Part shown: one piece after another, positions 10,128 to 20,674 of the stretch
How the letters are laid out: every line of letters starts with the position of its first letter
Numbering within the stretch: position 1 is the stretch's first letter
Assembly: GCA_021234155.1 (NCBI GenBank)
Contig: JAJEKV010000012.1
Span: forward strand, 9,638,448 to 9,702,447
Length of the DNA: 64,000 bases
Direction: 5' to 3'
Source of the DNA: Isoetes taiwanensis
Lineage: Eukaryota; Streptophyta; Lycopodiopsida; Isoetales; Isoetaceae
Translations under genes and position numbers: made by a program
The notes under the pieces: model-generated
What the model was told of the DNA's origin: nothing
Databases searched by the model: none
Seen by the model: only the letters and a program-made list of their open reading frames with translations

Positions 10128-13100
10128 TTAGTGACTTTTCGCTTCCCACAATCAATCACAGCTCTAGTCGGGCCAAGGTATTCCATGGCTATGATCAAGT
10201 CATACTTGCCGATGTTCATCACGTCTGCCCCCATGCCAAGATTGATACCTGGCAAGTCTATGTCGAAGTTGATCCTCTTTCTTACTGTGTGTCAGATTGT
10301 CCCACTTTCCAACACAACAGGCCTAGGCTTGGACTTCAAAGGCTTCAGCTTCAACATCTCTACCATCCTTGGCGAAGCAAAATTATGGGTGCTCCCCGTG
10401 TCTATCAACATTATGAAGGACTTGGCTTTGACTTTCCCAATCGTCGAGATGACCTAGTATTGACTCTCGGCATTCTCGGAGTCAATGGCAGCAAAGATAT
10501 AGCACTCATCCTAGATATAGTTGCAAGCATCTTCTTCGTCGTTCTCTGGGAGTGTCTCCCATCCTCCTAGCTCTGCTAGTGCCACATTCATCACAAAGGG
10601 ACAGTTGTGTGTCCGATGTCCCAGTTGGAAGCACCTGAAGCACAACTGCTTTTCAATACATTCTTGTTTCTTCTCCTTCGTAATGGACTGCAAGAACTGC
10701 TTCACTGTTTTAGAGTAGTTTGAACCACCCGCTTGCTCTTTATCCCTGAAGCTGACCTGCTTCTTGTCCTGCTTATCAAAATTTGCATTCCCTTGCTTTC
10801 CATAGTTTGCATTATACTGAGGTCTAGTAGCTGCCGGGCTTGTTGCTCTTGGACTATAGCTTCCCATAGCTTTTCCCTGTCCTGATAGTACTGCTGCTTC
10901 TATCCACTGCCTTGGGGAGTTGTTCCCTGTAAGCTCACGGTCCTGGACTCTGCTTCTGACGCTGTTCTGGGGTTGATGGCTCTCACAAGCTTCCTGATCT
11001 CCTCATTCAAGCCTTCAATGTACTCTTCTACTGCATGTCTTTCGCTCAACTTTGGCACATAGAGCCTAAGCCTCATAAACTCTTCGGTGTACTCTTGTAC
11101 CGTCTGCTGCATCATATGACATTTGTGTTCCCTCGGCATATAATGACGCTTAAATGCCTTGGAGAACTTCTTGAATCTGCAGCTATCTCTACTTAAACCA
11201 TGGGTTTGGCAAAGCCTTTCCACCAAATTCTGGCCGCTCCCTTGAGGTTGGTTGTCGCTACTCTGCCCTTGTCCTTATCTTTCATACTATAATCATTCCC
11301 GTATTCTCTCATTTTGTCCAATCAAGCCTCGGCTTTCATCCCTGACCTGTTATCTCCTGAGAACTATTTCAACTTCCTGGCTTTCCACACATTTCTCAGT
11401 GCGGAGTCGACTTTCTTCTGGTAGTCGACCTCATTCCTGCCCCTATCACGGTTGGGCCCTTCCCGGTGGTCCTATCAATCGTTATCCTGCTCCTCTGATT
11501 CTGAGTCAGTCAGAACTGGTGTTGGAGGAATCCGTACTAAGATATCTCCTTCTCTGGTTTCTCTTCTTTGTCTTGTCTATTCTGTCAGCAGGTGTCTGGG
11601 GTAGCTGAACGTTCTGGTCTGGTGCAATTACTGCCCTCCATGCCAGCAAGGCTCTTATCTCGTGGATCCGATCTCATTTGAGAGATCTCCTCTTCTGGGG
11701 CTGGTGCCTCGAACTCTTGGAATAGGTTCCTTGGTTGAAATCACCTTGCCAGTGTTTGCCCTTCCTGAGGGTGTCGATCTTGTTCTACATTCTTGGGTGC
11801 TCTAGCTGCATACACATTAGATTGCACTTCTATAATTAGCTTTTGTTTCTTGTTGCCTTGTTGTTTGATGATATAGTTGTGGGGACAAAATATATCAAAG
11901 AACATTCATAATGCCATCAATTATATTCATAAGGTACAATATTATTACAATCAAATAATAGAGAGAAGAAAAATTTTTAATCTATTCTTGGAATCTTCGG
12001 TATGCCGGGTTGCCTTCCAGGAATTTCTTCACTTGGGATGTACCAATTGTACGCCCCAAGTTTCTGAGAATGTTGGTGGGCGTACCACCTTGCAGTGCCA
12101 TTACTAGGTCTTCCACCTTTCTATTCGACGTATAGGTCGCAGTGACGAGCAATCTGCCCTAACATTTATATGGGACTGCGAAGTCGAATATGCTCAAGGC
12201 TATTAACCTCTTTATCAGTATGACATGGTCAATGTTCGGAGGCATCCGAGTATGCCTACCAAATCCTGAGAGGGCAATGAGCATGAACACCCTTTCTTCT
12301 CCCCTTGGGCTGAATTGCTGATGTATCACTGTTATCCTTCCGTCGATGAGGAGTGGAAGATAAAACCGGAGGGCCTTATCGTGTCCTCCATCTGCTGCCT
12401 CTTCTCCAATTATGATGCTTGCCCTGTGTCTTCCAGAGTACTCGTCCACTGGTACCGCTGTCAAGTCCCTGTAATCTGTAAACATGGACCTAGAAGAGGT
12501 CAAGTTGATGCCGCCTCTTTTGATCCCCGCTGACGCTGCTGATGAGGAGCTGGGCAGGAGCGTGCTTGTTGTCTTGCCCCTAATGTCCATCTATTCCTAG
12601 ATGGCTATAAATTCCTCCTCTGAGGGCAGCTCTTGTTGCGTCATCATTTGCCGAATGTTTCTGTAAGCTTCGATGTCGGATGATGACTGCCCCATGAAAG
12701 TGTGGGCTTTCCTGATGCTGATAGGGAAGTCTTGCGTCTCCCGTCGATGAAGTCATCGAGGTCGGCCTGTTGGCGCAGGAGATGCATGAGCTCGTCCAAC
12801 CTTTAGCCTTTGCCTCTGCACTCTGGAAGGTTCTTTATGTCGTGCAACATCATGTACTCTTGGCCTTCGATGATGATCGGGGTTAGGCTGGTGATGCCTA
12901 ACCCAAGTGGGGGAGCTGTCCTTGTTACCCTCAAGCCTTCGTCGAAGCCCTGAAGGTCTTGTTCTGCTTGTTGTCGTTCTTGTATGAGATCGACATCGAT
13001 GATGTCTTCGACGTCATATCCTTGTCCTTCTTCTTTCTCTTCCTCCTATTCTGACCCTTCATACTCCACGAGCAGTTGCTCTTCTGCTGCTAAGACAACG

Positions 13101-13200
13101 AGTTCTATGGCCATTGGCTGAATGGAGGGTTCACCTGTTTGGGTTTGGGCTCTATGGGACAAAAAGATGGCTACAGTAATAGTGTATGAGAAGTACCTCT
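10128..13200 (-). pseudogene. Ty3/gypsy gag-protease remnant B
   Basis: Minus-strand order is a gag N-terminal part (about 13.2-11.3 kb, broken into several frames), the gag core (11226-10900, with CRFKKFSKAFKRHYMPREH and a conserved EEYIEGLNEEIRKLV stretch), a zinc knuckle at 10642-10601 (C-F-R-C-x4-H-x4-C) and a retropepsin with intact LIDTGSTHNFA (DTG at 10402-10394). Then come LGMGADV and AVIDCGKRKV, typical of the end of plant Ty3 proteases. The sequence stops at about 10128, where element C begins. It is a different, better preserved copy than remnant A: the gag, knuckle and protease are present in both. It has the same orientation as the LTR and primer site at 20.66-22.2 kb, so it may be the body of that element. 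Confidence 0.8.
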
Positions 13201-16200
13201 TCCAGTTTATGGATATCTTCTTTTTTATTTTGGGATGGCTTTGATTTTGTGCTGAGAACGCCGCATGTAATGCTGCATGCGGCATTCCCTCTCCCCCTTC
13301 CGGCACACTTTTCTCTTGACAGGTCCTCCTCCGCTATTTTCAAAATCTAAAATTTTTTGGGCACATTTTCGAAGGAAAAGCATTCGTTTGGAGCAAAGGT
13401 AGGTAGCGGAGGTTAGCAGCAGCTGCATACAATCTGGTTTCTGCTTCAAAAGTTTCAAGGCCTTTCAAAGCTTTGTCTCTTCAGCATTAGCGACCCTTGG
13501 ACAGGGCGATGTGCGGCATTTGGCTCGCCTTTATCTCGAATGGGTTGCTTCCCAGACTTGCATTTTTCAGGTCCTTTTTTTCACTATCTTTTCCATGGCA
13601 TCAGATCTGCATCAATCGGCTCCTCCTTGCATTATCTTCTTTCCCCTTTCGTTTTTGACCGGTTTCGTCTTACCTTTTTGCTTCATCTATCCATTTCTGT
13701 GTTTGTAAGTTATTTTAGCTAGATTTGTCTGCCGCTAGAGCTCCATTCTTATGTTTCTTCCTGCATTTTAGAGTTTTTGTAATCTTTTGTTCCTCTCATT
13801 TAGAAGTTTGCTTGCGTCTGGCGTCTACAGGGATCTTCTGTTCAAGGGAAACCGTATTCAAAAGAAACAAGTTGAGATCTAATTCGTTTTCTTATCTATT
13901 GCAGATTTGGAGCAAGGGACATGCGCATTCCAGATTTTGTCTTGAGATGTCGTCTTGCTTTGGATCATTTCACATTATAATCTTTCTACCAACTGCATGA
14001 GGCCTGAGTGTTGTTTCATCTCTGCGGTAAATCTCTACCTCTCCATTTTTGCTTTCGTGTGGGCATTTAATTTAAAAGCTTTTAAGTTATCCATTTTTCT
14101 AACAAAGTTCCATCTCTGCTTTTGTGTGGGCACTCAGGTTCGGTTTTAAGCTTAGGTTGCTGCATCAGTTAACTGTTAAGCCTAAATCTTACAGGAACAC
14201 ATAGTATATGATGAACTAAATGCAGGAATCTGCAATCCTTAGCTCTGCCAGATGCCGGTACTTCACTATTCTTTTAGCTTGGTTTGTCTTTTCCAATATG
14301 CTTGCTCACTTGAATGTTTTGAATGCAGCTTTTTTGAGGGCAGGAAGGAAATTTTGGTAACAGAAAGAAATGAAGTGTAAGCATCTGCTTGAATGTAATG
14401 CTTTTATGTTATTACTGTATGTCTTCAGAGTCATGATTTGGAGTTCTGCATTGCTAATAAATGCCATGTTATGTAGGACAGGACTTGGTTATGTGTTGAA
14501 CAACATCAGATTTTATGTCTGGATTCTTCATGGTTATTTTACTTACTTGTATGTATCTTATTTGATAAAATAATGAGTGTTTGTGCAGAACTTAGAGCAA
14601 AGGGGATATACATAGTGGATGTACGCATAAATTCGTTTTTCTTACTTTAGCTGCATGTGGTAACTCCAGCTCTTTTTTAGCTGCATGTGGTAACTCCAGC
14701 TCTTTTGCAGCTTATTTGCCAAACGCCGTTAATGTGGTGAATGGTAACAAAAAGTTAAGGGAAAGCTGGGACTATTTACAAATAGGAAGGTAAGTCATGC
14801 TTTATTGTGACTCTATTATCCTTACATAGTGGCTTTGCTTTCTATCTATCTTTAAGGCCCCAAGACAAATTGTTGGCTGTTTGTGATAGTTCTTGCATTT
14901 AACATTCTGCATAGCAGCGTTTGCAGGTTAACTCCTGCATTTATAGCCATTGAGTTGAATATCGTCAACCTTGATGTGCTAACAAATTACAAAATCTGCT
15001 CATTCTTCTTTCTGCTCCAAAAGATTCTAAAATTATGCATGCCAAATAGTTGGATTTGCAAGGTTCAAATCCTTGGATAATGGATATCTGAATATGACGT
15101 AGTTTTCTGAATATAACATATACGACATTCGATCACATCTCTGTTTTGTGGGAGAAATATCAATATGACAACAAGTGCACATTTTAATGTTATGATAATA
15201 ATTATGGTGGCATTCAATTTGATTGAACTCTTGGTAGTGGAGAACATGGGCATAACATTAGCAACCTTATAAATTATCTTTTGTTTTCTTTTGTTAGAAT
15301 CCATTTCCATCCTTCATAAGGAAACTCTTGCTGGATACATTTTTGGAGTGATATGCATACCTTCCTCTTAATGGCTATTGTTTTTGTAGTTTGGTACATT
15401 ACCAAGTCTATAGCACATTCAAGTGCCTTCATATATAGCATACACACTGAGGATAAACACAATCTATGCTTATTCACACAGTGAAACATGACTATTATCA
15501 TTTCATGTTATCATGAACAACCACAAGTATGTATTGTGGTCATATTAACCAGTTCTTTATTCTTCCAACATTTATGCAATTTGCTCGGCTCAAACTTTTT
15601 AAATTGTTGTATCATTGTGCCAACAACTCTTTCTAAAAAATTTGAGTAATTGTTTTAAATGCAAAGCGTATAGCAAAGACCTTATGTCGGCAAATTATCA
15701 CGGACTAGATCACATCCATGTTTTATGTGAAGCTATTTACGTGAAGAGCTTTGGATGTTCTAGATAATACCAAGGATCTCTTATTTTGTTGTGAAATCAG
15801 TGAATAAGTTGGTGCACAAGCCCATGTATCAAAGAAGCATATATCTGTGCCCGTTCGACATCCCATGCAGCAAGGCAACGAATCAACAAATCTTTGTAGT
15901 ATGGTAAGAATGCAATCAGTAACATGGTTGCATGCTTCAAATAGCTCTCTTTCCAGTTTTAGCTGTTACTTTGCAAAACTGTACACTTCTTATATTTATG
16001 TTACAACTCTATGAGCTTTATGTGTTGCAGAGTAATTGTTGTTCTAGGCATTGGTGTTCAAGACAAAATTCCATGCAGGAAGGGGGGAACCAAATATTCC
16101 ATGCATGAATGCAGAAAGCACAAAAGTTCAGACCAACAATCTTAATCTAACATACCTTTGGTCATGCTGTCTCAAGATCTTAGATCTGCAAAGGATGGGG

Positions 16201-17651
16201 AAGAATATTGCGCCAAGCTTTTCGCCTTATTCTGGTCTGTATAGATTGAGATTTAAAGCATTAAATATGTTTCCACTTCAGGACTGGTCTGAATGATGCA
16301 GCACTCATAAGATTAGAAGCTCGTCATTGCAGTAAGTCAAGTATATGTTCTACTACAAAATAGTGGAAGCAAAATGTCATCAAGGGCTTCAATGTTGATT
16401 TCTCTCAGGTATTCACGACGTCCTTAGGGAATTTGATAGTTCTCATTTTATGCAGGGTTGCATCAGTGGCTGAGGGCTCACCTCTATGTAGGCATGTGCA
16501 GGCATCTTGCAGCCAAGGTAAGCAAGAAATCCTCCTTTTTATTTGTTAGAAATGTGTTTACCATGCTTCTATGATCATGACGGCAATTGGCATTTCAAAT
16601 AAGGTAACTACATAACATTGATGTTTTTTACTGTATATGTCTTATATGCGCATTAAGTTTCAGCTTCTTATGTAGATCAAAGAAAAAGCATTATACAATA
16701 CATGATGGGATAAGATTAAAATGAGGAGCTCATATTTGCTACATTTGTTGCTCACTGCAGCATTTGCTGACGCCTGTCAATGAGGTAATATTTTGTACCT
16801 TTTTGTTTTATGACATGCTATGCTGTCAAATAACCATATCAAGTTCGAGCTGCGGCATTTATGTTTTTTGAGCATTTTCCACCATAGAGATGTTGAACAT
16901 GATCATACATCCAGCTGTATTTTTTTATGAAACCATGTGACAAAATGGAAACACAAAACCACGTGATGCATTTTCTCCGAAACTTAAAAGAGATGTTGAG
17001 CCACCAAAATTAGGCTCACAGCCTGTTTGGAGCAGCCCTTTTGCCTCTTGCAGATTTCATGAATGCCCAAGAAAATTGACAAACTATGCCAAGTAATATT
17101 TAATTTGGCTGATGAAGCACTTATTTCTGTTTGGATTTGAACCAGGGAAGTCTCTAATTTGAAGGATGAGGCGACTGTAGTGTAGACCCATACCAGCAGT
17201 TTGCAATACTTTCTATCTTTGTACAACTTGAATATATGATGGCCATGGCTTTCACTTAGTTGAAATGAAGAAATTATACAATATAAATGTTAAATGGTTT
17301 CACTTAAGTGTTACTGTATTTTTCTAATTGTGAACAAACAAGTTTATGCAGTCATGGAAATAAATTTCTATATAATGTTTTTGAAGTACTACTACCAATT
17401 TTATATTGGCCACAAAGAACTTTCATTATTATAAGTAGGGTGTACAAGATTTGGCCTTTAACTTCTGCAAGGAACCGTCAACCCACGATAAGACATCTTT
17501 CACTTCACACACACTGGCTACAACATGTGTTTGCCAAAATGTATTTTTTCTTGAAACACCATTGTTTGACTACGCATTGGATCTGCGATCTTCCATAAAA
17601 CCCTAAATCATTGCACAAACTAATTCCCTCAACACTCTGCACCCATATATC
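13201..17651. other. 4.4 kb without a recognised gene
   Basis: Mostly AT-rich. On the plus strand a few short stretches look like exons framed by splice sites. An example is about 14711-14790, after TTTTGCAG and before GTAAGTC, which reads YLPNAVNVVNGNKKLRESWD in one frame. Another is 13511-13570, ending CATTTTTCAG. I cannot assign them to a family; they may be captured gene fragments. A 30-bp tandem duplication (TAGCTGCATGTGGTAACTCC unit) sits at about 14648-14707, just before that acceptor. No transposon ends were found except the Helitron end on the right. Confidence 0.35.
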
Positions 17652-17850
17652 ATCTACCCATTCAATTCCACCCTACACATTCATTATTCATATTCATACC
17701 ACGTGTTGCGGCTAATGTTCGACCTCTCTAGACCCTTCACATTGTGGACACGATCACATTTACAACTTTATCCACATAGAAACCCTATTATGTCTACTCA
17801 TTCCATACGTCTACGATTAATGCCCGGCATCGCCGGGCACACATTTCTAG
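17652..17850 (+). mobile_element. Helitron 1, 3' end certain, 5' end tentative
   Basis: The right end carries the hairpin GCCCGGCATCGCCGGGC (17822-17838), then ACACATTTCTAG ending at 17850, followed by host T. Hairpin plus CTAG before T is the diagnostic 3' end of plant Helitrons and is very close to the ends at 27270 and 40292. A candidate 5' end, A followed by TCTACCCATTCA, lies at 17652; it starts TCTAC like the other two Helitrons and would give a 199-bp non-autonomous element. If the true 5' end lies further left, part of 13.2-17.6 kb belongs to it. It is inserted in the second histone-fold-like gene. Confidence 0.6.
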
Positions 17851-18151
17851 TAGTCATGTAGTCAGGCATGCGAGCAGCTCTATTTTTTAAGTACTTGTCG
17901 ATGTTTGGAACATCATTCAATGCTGCTCGAAGGGCTGTTCTAGGTGCAAAGTACCCTATGCATGGGGGGAGATCTACCAGTGAAGGGCCTATCTTGGCTT
18001 GGAACTCTGTGATGATGTCTTGGTAGAATCGTGTGGCATTTATGGTATCCACGTCAATCTCCTTCTAAAAAACAGTGAAGACAGAATTGATGTCAGCCTT
18101 GGCCATATGAGCAGTGGCGCTGTACCATCGCCTGAATGATGAAGTGGCCAT
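17851..18151 (-). pseudogene. Putative divergent histone-fold gene (H2A/H2B type?)
   Basis: The frame opens with ATG at 18151 (MATSSFRRWYSATAHMAK), meets an in-frame TAG at codon 29 (18067-18065), then stays open in the same frame to the Helitron junction at 17850. The post-stop part has a long helix-like block (TRFYQDIITEFQAKIG), then FAPRTALRAALNDV and IDKYLKNRAARMPDY. The last part resembles the H2A segment in which P-R is followed four residues later by A, then N-D and K-L-L. An alignment to the end of the H2B fold is also possible. This is by eye and weak. Support comes from context: the TATA box and paired palindromes match those of the H3-like gene beside it. The stop and the Helitron make this copy defective. 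Confidence 0.35.
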
Positions 18152-18262
18152 TGTGCTGATGTAGATGGGATTAACAAACAGATGTGTGAGCACCTCTGTG
18201 AGCTGGAAAATCGCCTTGGAATGAGGAGTGATAATGTAGAATGCAAATGAGGGCGATGGTCA

Positions 18263-18270
18263 TATTTATA
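18263..18270 (-). promoter_or_regulatory. TATA box of the second histone-fold-like gene
   Basis: Minus-strand CCTATAAATA, with TATAAATA at 18270-18263, lies about 112 bp before the ATG at 18151. The identical CCTATAAATA stands about 105 bp before the H3-like gene, so the two promoters look like copies of one design. Confidence 0.6.
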
Positions 18271-18454
18271 GGCAGAACCCTAATTTGAAAAATTTTTAGG
18301 ATTTGGGAATGTCTATCACTTCAAGGTCCTATTAGGTATTTGATAGGTAATCTAGGGTTATGAGTAGATAGAGTACTTTCTAATGATCCTATTGCACAAA
18401 TTTCATCTAATTTGGAGGTAGTTGGAGTGAGCTAGGGCTATTTGACTCAGACCA

Positions 18455-18507
18455 CTCACACATCAAACAAGAGCCACTTTCAAAATTTTTGAGGCGCACT
18501 CTGTGAG
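18455..18507. repeat. Imperfect palindrome P1
   Basis: A 53-bp version of the repeated palindrome. It begins CTCACACATCAAACAAGAG, carries CACTTTCAAAATTTTTGA in the middle and ends GCGCACTCTGTGAG. About 10 bp are missing after the AT core compared with P2-P4. It lies about 185 bp upstream of the TATA box at 18270. Confidence 0.75.
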
Positions 18508-18647
18508 GCGCGTGCTCCTATTTGTGTCCTAGATGGCTCTAAAATTATGGTATAAGGGTAGAATCCTACTTATCTCGCGGAGTTAAGCCGGATATGCTCT
18601 TAGTTTCTGCTTTTGGACAAGTCTAGGCATAGATCAGTGGCCAAACA

Positions 18648-18710
18648 CTCACACAGTATGCGAGAGGCACTTTCAAAATTTTTGAAAAGGGCCCTGGCGC
18701 ACTCTGTGAG
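18648..18710. repeat. Imperfect palindrome P2
   Basis: 63 bp. Outer arms CTCACACAGTATGCG and GCGCACTCTGTGAG are complementary to each other apart from a few bases. The core TTTCAAAATTTTTGAAA is itself self-complementary. It stands between the end of the H3-like gene and P1. Confidence 0.8.
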
Positions 18711-18818
18711 GGGTGGGGTCTATTCAGTCACTTTTTGGCCAAATTAATTAATACAAATTACACATGCCATTAATACAACCATAATAAGTACATTATTACA
18801 TTACACTTTGCAACTTAA

Positions 18819-19951
18819 TTAAAAACACTTTTTATATTTACAATTATAAGTACATATGAATCTGGCCAGTTTCATATCCCTAGGCATGCACATGACTCTT
18901 TTCGCATGGAGAGCACATGCTAGGGAGTCTTCAAAATGCTCGGCTGCCTCCTGCAATGCAAGCAACATGTCGTCTGTCACTCGCTTCTCCTTGTTGAACT
19001 CTTGCAAGATCTCGCGGGTCAGTCTTAAAAACGCGGCTCTTGGTATAAGAAGTCCATAGCTTCTCTGGAAATGCCAAATCTCCTGAGTATCTTTTGCGAA
19101 GTATGAATCTGTCTTCCTCTTCATGGACTTCTTTGATAGTAAGGGTCTCTCTGGGGGCGGCTTCACAGTGTTCCCTCTTGTTGGCCTTCCTCCTTCCACG
19201 TACGTGACCTTTTTGCTTCATAGTACCTGAGTACGCCTCGTACATCTTCATGTACTCCTTGTACTCCCTCAGATTCTTCTTGTACTCCTGCTCATGCTTG
19301 AGTACGTATGGCTCACGTGCCGGCTTGACCTTCTTAGGATCTATTGTTGCCTTTGGCCATGTCGGGTAGGGAGGTGGTGCTGCAGCTTCTTCATTCTCGA
19401 AATTGAAAGGTCCCGATCCTTCTGTTGGGGCGTGGAATCCTCCAAGCATCATCGTCCGACTCCATTTCAAATGAAGAGGATGGCGGCCTATCGGGCTCTC
19501 GCTCAGTTATTTTAACCCCTTTACTTGATGTGCTATTGGTTTTCCTTCGGGGTTTCTTCAGCAACTCTGGGCCTTTCCCTTTCGCCTCCTTCTGCTTCTT
19601 GCGCTCCTCCTTCTCTGCAAGTCTCCTTCTTTTGGCTGCCTTCTTCATCTTGTCGACTTTCCTTTGGCGCCGAGCCGACTCCTCTTTTGCTGCACGGTCC
19701 TCCTCATTCTCCTCCTCTGCATCCCCATGGCTCTGATTCTCCGGGTTCTCTTGATGATCAGGATCTTGTTGTTGCTCTTGTTGGCCCTGATACTGTTCGT
19801 TGTCCTCTTGAGTGTCAGGGTTTGGGTTTAAATATTCTTCATTTCTGGCTCGCTCTCGAGCTTCCCTCGCCTTCTGTTCTGCCGCGAGAACTTGAACGCT
19901 TGTAGATCCATCTGGCATAACCACTCGAGCAGTCTGTTTGGTGCGGACCAT
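18819..19951 (-). pseudogene. H3-tail and H3-fold protein with long charged middle
   Basis: The ATG at 19951 is followed by VRTKQTAR, seven residues of which equal residues 2-8 of mature histone H3 (A-R-T-K-Q-T-A-R), with Val replacing the first Ala. Next come an acidic, Gln-rich part (about residues 35-80), a Lys/Arg/Glu-rich basic part and, in a second frame, a Lys/Tyr-rich helix (EYKKNLREYKEYMKMYEAY), weakly like the last HMG-box helix. In a third frame, 19094-18858 aligns with the H3 fold: HFQRSYGLLIPRAAFLRL matches KYQKSTELLIRKLPFQRL, then LTREILQEF, LALQEAAE and ACALHAKRVMCMPRD. H3 residues Cys110, His113 and Asp123 have counterparts. About five residues of helix 2 are missing after LQEAAE. 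Frame changes near 19440 and 19213 (an A run) mean that this copy is a pseudogene unless an intron or editing joins the frames. Confidence 0.7.
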
Positions 19952-20055
19952 ATTTTGAAATAATTCGATCGCCTTCCGAGCACCTAGAAATCGCCTTCTT
20001 GGTCGGAGAGCGGCAAGCTGGAGGAGTACGGTGAAAATGAAGAACCCTAAGGGTT

Positions 20056-20063
20056 TATTTATA
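20056..20063 (-). promoter_or_regulatory. TATA box of the H3-like gene
   Basis: Minus-strand CCTATAAATAAACCC, with TATAAATA at 20063-20056, about 105 bp before the ATG at 19951 and about 115 bp downstream of palindrome P3. Core sequence and distance match the neighbouring gene's TATA box. Confidence 0.65.
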
Positions 20064-20177
20064 GGTCTGGGAGTTTTAGGATTCCGACCTGCAATTTCAT
20101 GTTATGCCATTATTTAAAACATTAGTATTTGCTGGATTAAGACATTAGATTCTTTTAGACAAAAAGTATTGCTATCA

Positions 20178-20240
20178 CTCACACCGTGCACGAGAGGCAC
20201 TTTCAAAATTTTTGAAAAGGTCCTGGGCGCACTCTGTAAG
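20178..20240. repeat. Imperfect palindrome P3
   Basis: 63 bp, arms CTCACACCGTGCACG and GCGCACTCTGTAAG, core TTTCAAAATTTTTGAAA. Closest palindrome upstream of the H3-like gene. Confidence 0.8.
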
Positions 20241-20390
20241 GGGTTACTCCCTTTTTGCTCTATTTTTTATTTTCTATACAGTTTCTTAGTGTTAGAATAT
20301 GTTTTCATGGCTTAAATTCAAAATTTAAGCTACCCTGAGCTATCAGATTACTCTAATCATGCATTTTTCTAGGTCAAAATTGGTCATACA

Positions 20391-20453
20391 CTCACATAGT
20401 GTGCGAGAGGCCTGTTCAAAAATTTTGAAAAGGGCATGGGCGCACTCTGTGAG
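20391..20453. repeat. Imperfect palindrome P4
   Basis: 63 bp, arms CTCACATAGTGTGCG and GCGCACTCTGTGAG, core TTCAAAAATTTTGAA. It lies 150 bp further upstream than P3, and about 205 bp from the tRNA primer site of the LTR. Confidence 0.8.
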
Positions 20454-20658
20454 GGGTTGCTCCCTAATGGCCAATTTTTTTTAGGGTTTCTACTATTTCT
20501 TTCTTAATTAACATTATCTTAATTTATTGTTCTAAGGATTGGAATTTTTTTCCCAAATTTTGAGGTTCATGCTTAGGTTGTTATCCCCAAGGCTGAAGGT
20601 CTACTGTTAGTCCTATCACGGAAATGGTCAATGCCTGATCTTGGTCTACCAAGGTCAT

Positions 20659-20671
20659 GGCTCTGATACCA
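20659..20671 (-). other. tRNA-iMet primer binding site
   Basis: Minus-strand TGGTATCAGAGCC lies three bases after the end of the LTR at 20675. This is the standard plant LTR-retrotransposon primer site complementary to the initiator tRNA-Met 3' end. It marks this LTR as the 5' LTR of a minus-strand element whose body runs to lower coordinates. Confidence 0.85.
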
Positions 20672-20674
20672 CTA

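Noticed and set aside
10115-10570. Plus-strand open frame over the protease region
   Set aside because: The minus strand carries the retropepsin and zinc-knuckle motifs; the plus frame is a shadow.
13201-17651. A single multi-exon host gene on the plus strand
   Set aside because: Some exon-like pieces have good splice sites, but frames do not connect and no protein family is recognisable.
17851-18151. Firm call of H2B for the second histone-like gene
   Set aside because: H2A-like and H2B-like alignments by eye are both weak; only a generic histone-fold suggestion is defensible.
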